64,000 nt of DNA from Neurospora tetrasperma FGSC 2508 (lineage: Eukaryota; Ascomycota; Sordariomycetes; Sordariales; Sordariaceae): positions 146,885 through 210,884 of the forward strand of contig NW_009799102.1 in assembly GCF_000213175.1 (NCBI RefSeq). The letters run 5' to 3'. Positions 57,441 to 64,000 of the stretch are shown one piece after another. Made by a program: the position numbers and the translations under genes. Position 1 is the first letter of the stretch. Every line of letters begins with the position of its first letter. The notes under the pieces were generated by a model. It had not been told where the DNA came from. It did no database searches and saw only the letters and a program-made list of their open reading frames with translations.

Positions 57441-58598
57441 TTACAGCACCACACAAGAACCCTCCTTATCCTCCCCTTTGTGCTCCCCAAGAATCAACTC
57501 CAAAACCCCATGATCCCCAAACGCAGCCACCGCCCTCTTACACAACTCCCCAACCCGTTCCTTACTCTGCAAGTCAAAAGGACAAACCAACCAAATCGCA
57601 CCCGTCATGAACGACCTCCTATACTCATTCATGACCTGTTTGTCTCGTCTATCAAACTCGGGCCCACCCAGTTGATGCAGCGTCTCAAGATACCGATCCA
57701 GTATCTCCCACTCGTATTTCCGTCTGTCTTGCACAGTCATCATCGCCGTGACGAAGTAGACTACGTCGTGGAAACATGAACCGAAATGGAGGGCTGACCA
57801 ATCTAGAAAACCGATCTTTCCTTCTGGAGAGGGAGAGGGAGAGGGGGACATAGAAGGGGAAAAGAAGATATTGCCTATGTGTGTGTCCCCGTGTAAGAGA
57901 GTTCGGAATTTGGGGTTGCGAGTGGAGAAGTAGAGGTCTAAAGCCAAGTTGAAACGTTCCCCGTCTTGAAGATAGGTAGGGAGTTTAGGCCGGTCGGGAT
58001 CCCGGACCGTTTCGTTGAAAGTGGAAGGTGAGCAGAGGAATTTCAGTGCGGTGTCGTAGGTATTGCTTATCCACGGGTGGGTTGCTTCGCTTTGGCCCCA
58101 ATATCGCGCGTGCAGGGCAGCGAGTTGGTCGATACCCTCTAGGACGGTACTGAGCGGGTAGGATGCAAGTTCGGGAGGGAAGGTGCAGCCTGAGGTGTAA
58201 AGGTCATCTATGATGGAGATGCCTTGTGAATTGTTGGTGCCTGCCCACCAGGTCTGAGGGAAGTTGATGGGTGTGTTTTTGTCTGCGAGGAGTAGGTCTG
58301 GGGCGAGGTGGGAGAAGAAGTCGGCTTCGCGCTGGGCGAGGGGGAGGGTCCATGGTTGGGAGGCGAGCATGGTAGGGTCGAAGACGCCTTTGATGCAGAT
58401 GTGCGTGGGTCGCGAAGGGTGGTTGTCGTCCTCGTCTTCGTAGGTGATGGTGTAGAAGAGCTTGCTGCCTGTTCCCCAGATGGAGCGGGTGTGCTTGAGT
58501 GACTTGATTTTGTGCCCGAGCTTGGAACTGAGCCATTCGGGGGTGATTTCGGAAGGGACAGTGGGGAGTTTCTGGGCTGATGATATTGGTTGAGACAT
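57441..58598 (-). CDS. APH-fold small-molecule kinase with CaaX-like end
   Basis: 385 aa, single exon from ATG 58598. It has the aminoglycoside-phosphotransferase/ecdysteroid-kinase-like fold. A THICIKGVF segment with the probable ATP-binding Lys is followed by QREADFF, ISIIDDL, LHARYW, the catalytic loop LLHGDTHIGNIFF and the metal-binding segment IGFLDWSALHFGSCFHDVVYF. It probably phosphorylates a small alcohol or amino-sugar; the substrate is unknown. The protein ends ...GSCVVL, which fits a C-terminal CaaX prenylation box with Leu favouring geranylgeranylation. This would place the kinase on membranes and is unusual for the family. The nearest gene upstream is the Zn2Cys6 regulator on the same strand, about 400 bases away. 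Confidence 0.82.
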   Translation of the reverse strand: MSQPISSAQKLPTVPSEITPEWLSSKLGHKIKSLKHTRSIWGTGSKLFYTITYEDEDDNHPSRPTHICIKGVFDPTMLASQPWTLPLAQREADFFSHLAPDLLLADKNTPINFPQTWWAGTNNSQGISIIDDLYTSGCTFPPELASYPLSTVLEGIDQLAALHARYWGQSEATHPWISNTYDTALKFLCSPSTFNETVRDPDRPKLPTYLQDGERFNLALDLYFSTRNPKFRTLLHGDTHIGNIFFSPSMSPSPSPSPEGKIGFLDWSALHFGSCFHDVVYFVTAMMTVQDRRKYEWEILDRYLETLHQLGGPEFDRRDKQVMNEYRRSFMTGAIWLVCPFDLQSKERVGELCKRAVAAFGDHGVLELILGEHKGEDKEGSCVVL

Positions 58599-58996
58599 GG
58601 TTGCTGATGTAGTGTTCCAATGCCTGATGTGATGATTGAGAAACTTGCAAGGTGGAGTGAGTTGTTGAAGGGGATTGTGGCAGAATTTATGAATGACTGG
58701 GAGATAGGATATAACGCGGAGTCTGGTCAGTTGTCAGTGTCATGCAGTAAGCACTAGGATCATGAGTCCGTGATAGGTACCTCATGGATGACGGTGCAGG
58801 AGTGATGGCTGCTAACTTCCGAGCTGTATCGGGACTACCGGCAGTTCGGCACCCATGGTCAAGCATCGAGATAGCTTTGCTCAGATAGTCTCCAGAAAAG
58901 TCTCTCTTACCTCCATGGTAGCAGCATGACGAAGCCACCCAAATTTCCGTCCACAACACAGAGTGTTGATAATGCCGGGGACCACGTTTCTGGGCA

Positions 58997-60941
58997 TTAG
59001 GAAACAACAACCTCATCACCCATCCATGTAATGTATAACAACCTTCCCAAATCACTGACCCCTCCGCCATCTACTGTCGCTCGTCTCCACGTAGCAGACA
59101 ACGTCTCCATATTCACCCGCGTATTCCACCCCGTATGATGCTGGATATCCTCCAGCGCCCTTAAACAAGCTTGCCGCTCCTTTACTTCCACAAGACACTG
59201 CCCCGCCACCGTCAGCAGTTGAACAGCATTAGCCCACGCAATCGTACATCGGTTCGCAATCGAGTTAGCCACAATCATCCGGGCATATTCCAAAGCCTTG
59301 TTCGCTACCTCGGGCGAAGAAAGGAGCGTCAGCCTAGCTGCTCGCGGAGTCGGCTGGGAAAGGGTATGGACCAGATAAGCAGTATGCAACATCTGCCAGG
59401 CGGCCGACACGGGACCGTTGACGTAGCGAACGGTTTCGAAGGGGCTATAGTCGTCGTTGTCATTTGCTGCTGGGATGACGCTCAACGCCTGGCACATGGC
59501 TGGTGCTTGGGCTTGATGTCGCAGGAGTTGGTCGCCGAGACTGGTCCACTCAGCTGTGAGTTTGTCGAGCACAGTGTCCGTGTCGTCTTGGTGATGATGG
59601 TGATGGAGGTGGTGGTGGTTGCGTGTGCGAGCCCAAAACCTGTGGGTGGATCCGAGAAGATGGACGACTTTGCTTTGCCAGGCGTCGAGGGTCCATTCCC
59701 CGGTAGGAGGACTAGGAAAGTAGCCCAACGGTAGTAACTGGCCTAGATTTACTGCTGCCGACATGCCGGATGCGAGGGAAGCGAGGATGATCATGCGGTA
59801 GTAAATCCAGAAGCTCTTTCATGGGGGAAACAGTCAGCATGAAGTTGGCCGTCGTTAGAAAGATAGGTATGAGACACGTACCGCCTGTGCCAGTCCTCCG
59901 CTTCGGCCGTTCCAGTGGTGCATCATGACAAGCTCCCCCGTCCCCTTTAGGTGCAAGTTCCAGTCACTTGCTTTACTTTCCACCATTTCGCAGTGAGCAA
60001 TGAGCAAACAGCTGGCGAAAGTGGCTGCCTCGTGCCCACTATCGTTTAAGCGCTCATATAACGTCTTGAGAGCTTCGTTGTAGTACACCAGGGCATCGTG
60101 ATGACCGCGGTCGGTGACGAGCGAGTACTGTCTGGCGGCACATGCGAGGCAAGAGAGAAGCACGAGGCGGTTACTGAGAGCCATGCGTGGAAGGGCGAGA
60201 GAAAAGTATCGAGATGTGCTGTCAAACATGTCAAATCTAGGCCCGATGATGTCGGTGTACCTTGCCATATAGAAAGCGTCCTTTTCGTTGGTGATGGGAG
60301 CGGCCACTTCCGTGCGTGAAGCTGGTGAGAAGACGTGGCCCTTGTTGTTTGTCTTGGAGACGCCCAGATTGTTATGAGTGGCATCGCAAGGCAGGACATG
60401 GTAGAGCTGGGACACTTGGAGTGTTTCATCGACGAAGCCCACTATTTCCAGTCAAGAGTCAGAGCTGACTATTTCATATCTAAAAGTATAGCCTTACCGA
60501 TTTGTACGGGACTGGGCCTCTGTTCCCATGCCGGGCCTGTATCGGGTTTCCATTCCAAGGCTGTAAAGAGGATATCGTCACCGTGGGAGCACCGGATGTT
60601 GCGTCGTCGACAAATGCCACATGGCTGCTGCTGGTCGCATCTAACGTGGCGGTCGCGACATTGTTTGCAAGCTGTTGGCGTGTCAACACAACGTCTACAT
60701 GTGGGCATGGGCATGAACCAAAATATGGCGTACCGAGCTTGCTTCTTGAGCTGGGTCCTCGGACCTGCTTGGAGAAGGCCAGATGGGTGGTGTTCACATA
60801 TTGCATGGCTACCTTGCGGTGAGAAGAGATGGTGTCTTGAGAACTAAGTCGACGGTTCGACATGCCGTCAAGTAATTGGATCATTCGTTGTATGTCTGGA
60901 TGGCGAATTGAGGCGTTCACGCGGGGATAATGCCGAGCCAT
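58997..60941 (-). CDS. Zn2Cys6 transcription factor
   Basis: 586 aa from exons 60941-60734, 60671-60498, 60441-59882 and 59815-58997. The first intron joins SRSKL to ACKQCRDRHVRC. The zinc cluster is C-x2-C-x6-C-x5-C-x2-C-x6-C (ACKQC, HVRC, QPCGIC, NIRC), near residues 70-97. The remaining 450 residues resemble the fungal transcription-factor middle region, including LSCLACAARQYSL, DALVYYNEALKTLYERL and FASCLLIAHCEMVESK, then FWIYYRMIILASLASG. It is a nuclear DNA-binding regulator, possibly local, since a feruloyl esterase, an arabinofuranosidase, a sugar kinase and a sugar transporter all lie within 7 kb. No target is proven. The 18-base repeat at 61120-61137 lies about 180 bases upstream of the start. 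Confidence 0.9.
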
Positions 60942-61200
60942 GTCGTCTTTGTTTCTCCTCCGCTTCTCCGCCCACGCTAACGTTATTTACCCGGACCAAT
61001 TCCAGGTTCTAGCCCGGTTGGTCGGGAGGCCTTGGCACTGCAAGGGACGCCTGTGTGCACTTCCATGTTCCAATAGCTTTTATTCTTTTTTGCACCTTAT
61101 CTATCAAAAACCATGATATAAGTCGCGACCAGTGAGCGCCGTACTCCTTGCAATGAATGGTATCTTCTCATTGTCCCTTGTCCCACCTCCCTCTCGCTGT
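60942..61200. other. Short spacer
   Basis: Promoter of the regulator plus 3' flank of the sugar kinase. It holds the 18-base repeat shared with the OPT upstream region. Confidence 0.5.
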
Positions 61201-62654
61201 TCAGTTGCAGAGGCTAGGCAAAAGGTTCATCTTGGTGGTACATCGAATGTCCTCCTCTGGAAAGTCACCCCAGAACTGGCAAGCAAGGGGTTAGCTATGA
61301 TTTTCAGTTGCGAAGAAAAAAAAAGAAAAAAGAAAAAGCTTACCTGAGCAACGGCTTGTCTAATACGGTGCATATTCTTCCCCGGTTGAATCTGGCCGAC
61401 GACACCAGGGTTGTCTGACTCGGTGTTGGTGGGCACAATCATTGGCCTGCCAACGAAACACTCGTGCGTGAGAAGCGCGAATCCCAGAGCCTCCTTGGCG
61501 CCAACGGGGATACCGGTCTCGTCGATATATGTGATGCGCGTGTTGGGCAGGCGCTGCTTGAGATAGTTGACAATGTTGGGGTTATAGGAGCCACCGCCAC
61601 CCATGTAGATCTCGTCAACACCGCCTTCGGGGCCCCATCGCTCGTAAGCGTCGGCAAGAGACTGAGCCGTGATGCGGGTGATGGTTGCTACGCAGTCCTC
61701 GGGAGTGGCGCCGTTGGCCAACATCCTGTCGCAAATGTCCTCCGCCATACGGTCACCAAACGTCTCTCGACCAGTGGTCTTGGGAATGTCGTGGACAAAG
61801 TAAGGTCCCGCAAGGATCTCGTCCACAATCGCTTGGTCGACCCTACCCTTGGCACCCATGGCCCCGTCCTTGTCGTACTCCTGCTGGCCGTCGGTAAAGT
61901 AACGGACAGCGGCATCGATAAAGACGTTTCCTGGGCCCGTGTCAAAGTCATAGCAGCCCTGCACATTGCCCTTGGGCAGGATGGAGAAGTTGGCAATGCC
62001 GCCAATGTTCTGGACGGCCCGGTTGAGGGTAGGGTGGTTCAACAGCAGCGAGTCGAGAGCGGCAAAGAGAGGACAGCCCTGGCGGCCGAGGGCCATGTCG
62101 GAGACGCGGAAGTTGCCCAAGGAAGTGACGCCGGTGTTTGCGGCAATGATGGCAATCTCGGCCATGTCCAGGTGGGCACGCATCTGGTCACCCTCAAAGA
62201 GCTCGGGCAGAGGCAGATGCCAGATGGTCTGGCCCTGGCCACCGATCAGGTCGACATCCTTTGCCAGGTCGAAGCCTTGGTCCCGGGCAAACGAGTTGAC
62301 GGCGTCGGCAATGACCTCGCCGAGCTGGATGTTGACAATGGCCATTTCCTCGGGGGTGGTCTTGTTTTCCTTGATGAGCTTCATGACGCGCCTCTTGACC
62401 TTTTGCGGCATTGGGTACTCCCCGTAGTGGAGAAGCTGCATGTTGAGGGGGGAGGTGGGCGAGTCCTGGGTGAAGTGGACGTGGACGAGGTCGACTCCGT
62501 CCATGGAGGTTCCGGCATTGTGGCCGATGACCTTGAGAGAGCTGAAGGGTACGATGATGTTAGCAACGGTTTTCAGACGTCGTGTATAGGAGAGACAGAT
62601 GGTTGGTTTCTCTTACAGAGGAGCACCCCACGAGAGGTTTGTTGCAGAAGGCAT
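61201..62654 (-). CDS. Levoglucosan-kinase/AnmK-family sugar kinase
   Basis: 436 aa from exons 62654-62617, 62541-61344 and 61275-61201. The first intron restores SLKVIGHNAGTSMDGVDLV. The fold is that of anhydro-N-acetylmuramate kinase, but many blocks agree better with yeast levoglucosan kinase as I recall it: YDFDTGPGNVFIDAAVRYF, QEYDKDGAMG, PKTTGRE and GGGSYNPNIV. Those enzymes hydrolyse the 1,6-anhydro bond and phosphorylate the sugar. The catalytic Asp should be in DTGPGN (about residue 213). The usual HGQT motif reads QGQT, with Gln115 in place of His. The last intron starts with a T-rich run on the sense strand. Fungi have no peptidoglycan, so anhydroglucose from charred or fermented biomass is a plausible substrate. 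It is divergent from an MFS sugar transporter. Confidence 0.85.
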
Positions 62655-63661
62655 TGTGTCGATTCGTTAGAGCGGCGGCTTTGGAGGAGGACTAGAGACA
62701 CCTGCTGGACATGGAGAGGGAGGAAGAGACAACTCATCAATAAATAACCTCGAGGCAATGTGTGTCCAGCCCCCATTCCCAAGGTTGGCCCCGGAGATGA
62801 TTGCCTTCCCGACACATCTCGATCTAGACTGCTCCAACTTGATGGTTCATGATAACTCGTAGTCGACTGCCGTTCTTGGCCGTGGAATGCTCGTAGTTGA
62901 CTGCTGTTTCGGGGCGCACAATGTGGGGGAGGCTGGTTTCCCCATTGCCGAGTCTCCGCCATGCCCAGATACCCCAGGACTACCCCGCATAGGTATCACC
63001 CCGCAAAATACCCCATTTCTCCATTCATCGATCTTCAGGGCTGCCGCGCCACTTGTGCCACTGTAAATAACCCCCGCTTTGGGTCATAATCCCCGCAGCC
63101 ACCATCGACATTACCGTCAAAACGGGGTTTTTGCAAATGGAGGTGCTTGTGCACAGACCATTCATACTCATCTTGTCCACTGGATAACTGCCAATGGACC
63201 AAGACAGTGGACCACCTGGAGAGTTGTTCCCCCGATACAAGGGTATAAGTGCTCTCTTTCATCACCACTTTGGACGTCGCGCCAATCCTCTTCCGTCCCG
63301 GGGATGACTGCCTTCTCGGGGATGACTTCCCTCTCGGAGATGGCTACCCTCTCGGCTACGGTACCTACACTGGATGTTTGCTCTCCAAAGCCTGGACGGA
63401 ACTTGTCTCAGTACTAGCCTCTGCCTTTTCTGGTCTGGCACTTCAATCAATGACTTCCCAATGATGCGTGCCAAGGGCATTCCCCGGATCCCCAGAACGT
63501 CGGTTTCGGTACGCGGTGAAAGGGAAGCATTCATCGATGTCTATAAAAGCATTCACATTCTCACCGTGAATTGACCCACGTTTCCAATCATGTTCTACCC
63601 AATCCAGTCCTCTCTCTGGCTCCATTGACTAGGCCTATTATGCCCCTGGAGAAATCCCACC
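62655..63661. other. Divergent promoter region, kinase and transporter
   Basis: About 1 kb between the sugar kinase (minus) and the sugar transporter (plus). CTCGGGGATGACTTCCCTC-like units repeat at about 63291-63350 (a ten- to twenty-base direct repeat with CTTCTCGGGGATGAC, CCCTCTCGGAGATGG and CCCTCTCGGCTACGG). No gene is seen in this stretch. Confidence 0.5.
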
Positions 63662-64000
63662 ATGTTCAAGTTGAGTCCGTACACGACAACCATGGGGTTG
63701 AGCGGGCTTCCGCTCAACTTTGCGGTCGCCGGCATTGCTGCCATGGCCTTCTGGCTGTTTGGGTAAGCCTTGTTCCACTTCCAGCCGGCTTGACTCGCTC
63801 ATGGCTACCTGTAACTAACCACGCTCACGGTGTCTAGGTACGATATGTCAGTAATGGTGAGTACCATCTCCAGCTTCCCCTATCAGCTTCATAAACCAGC
63901 GGCAGCTAACAACCTATTAGGGAGGTGTCATTACCGAGAGCCCATTCACCTCGGTCTTTCCCTCAATGGAAAACCCAAACATCCAGGGCATTGTCATTGC
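63662..64000 (+). CDS. MFS hexose transporter, 5' part only
   Basis: The window ends inside this gene. Exons are 63662-63762, a 19-base microexon 63838-63856, and 63921 onward. The joined product starts MFKLSPYTTTMGLSGLPLNF, then a first membrane span with FAVAGIAAMAFWLFGYDMSV and MGGVITESPFTSVFPSM. The GYD...MGG...T segment is the start of the fungal hexose-transporter family. The start ATG at 63662 is the first in frame. Substrate unknown; its divergent partner is the anhydrosugar-kinase-like gene. Confidence 0.8.

Noticed and set aside
61464-62747. 427-codon plus-strand open frame over the sugar kinase
   Set aside because: Shadow of the minus-strand kinase gene. It has no domain and no splice logic.
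1-64000. Search for dispersed 5S rRNA, tRNA genes, CRISPR arrays and transposons
   Set aside because: By eye I found no conserved 5S or tRNA blocks, no spaced identical repeats, and no transposase or reverse transcriptase frame. Small or decayed copies could have been missed.

Overview
The window looks like nuclear DNA of a filamentous ascomycete, most probably a Sordariales fungus close to Neurospora or Sordaria. The reasons are short introns (about 55-110 bases) with GTANGT donors and CTAAC branch points, genes of one to eleven exons on both strands, long gene-free spacers, and fungus-specific families: a HET-domain protein, a DUF7708-NACHT receptor, a Zn2Cys6 regulator, GH131-CBM1, a type C/D feruloyl esterase and GH54. 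The species is inferred from style and gene content, not proven. No rRNA, tRNA, CRISPR array or intact transposon was recognised.

Layout. 1.7-6.2 kb (minus): an eight-exon NLR-type receptor (DUF7708, NACHT, two C2H2 fingers, ankyrin repeats). 7.2-10.7 kb (plus): a Rad5/HLTF-like SNF2 ATPase with one splice junction that does not keep frame. 11.3-15 kb: two hypothetical proteins and a single-pass membrane protein. 16.2-23.1 kb (plus): a DenD-like NAD-dependent dehydrogenase, a P-loop sulfotransferase-like protein, secreted GH131-CBM1 and an acidic secreted protein. 23-30 kb is gene-poor, with a small membrane protein, an imperfect inverted repeat at 26.6-26.9 kb and a C2H2 gene whose apparent reading frame holds a TAG. 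30.6-33.8 kb: an MFS transporter and a proline-rich tail-anchored protein. 36.5-38.2 kb (minus): acetyl-CoA hydrolase (acu-8 type), separated by a 5.5 kb gap from a divergent UNC-93/DUF895 transporter at 43.7-45.5 kb. 47.1-50.1 kb (plus): a HET-ankyrin protein with two identical 102-base repeat units. 50.4-52.9 kb (minus): an oligopeptide transporter.

53.8-64 kb is a catabolic neighbourhood: feruloyl esterase, GH54 alpha-L-arabinofuranosidase without its usual CBM42, an APH-fold kinase ending in a CaaX-like CVVL, a Zn2Cys6 regulator, a levoglucosan-kinase/AnmK-family sugar kinase, and, divergent from it, the 5' end of an MFS sugar transporter. The esterase and arabinofuranosidase would act together on feruloylated arabinoxylan. 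The sugar kinase and transporter could form a small anhydrosugar-uptake unit.

Exon boundaries were placed by hand from splice consensus and frame. Where every junction keeps frame (NLR 1306 aa, OPT 788 aa, regulator 586 aa, sugar kinase 436 aa, acetyl-CoA hydrolase 525 aa, GH131 405 aa) the models are fairly secure.
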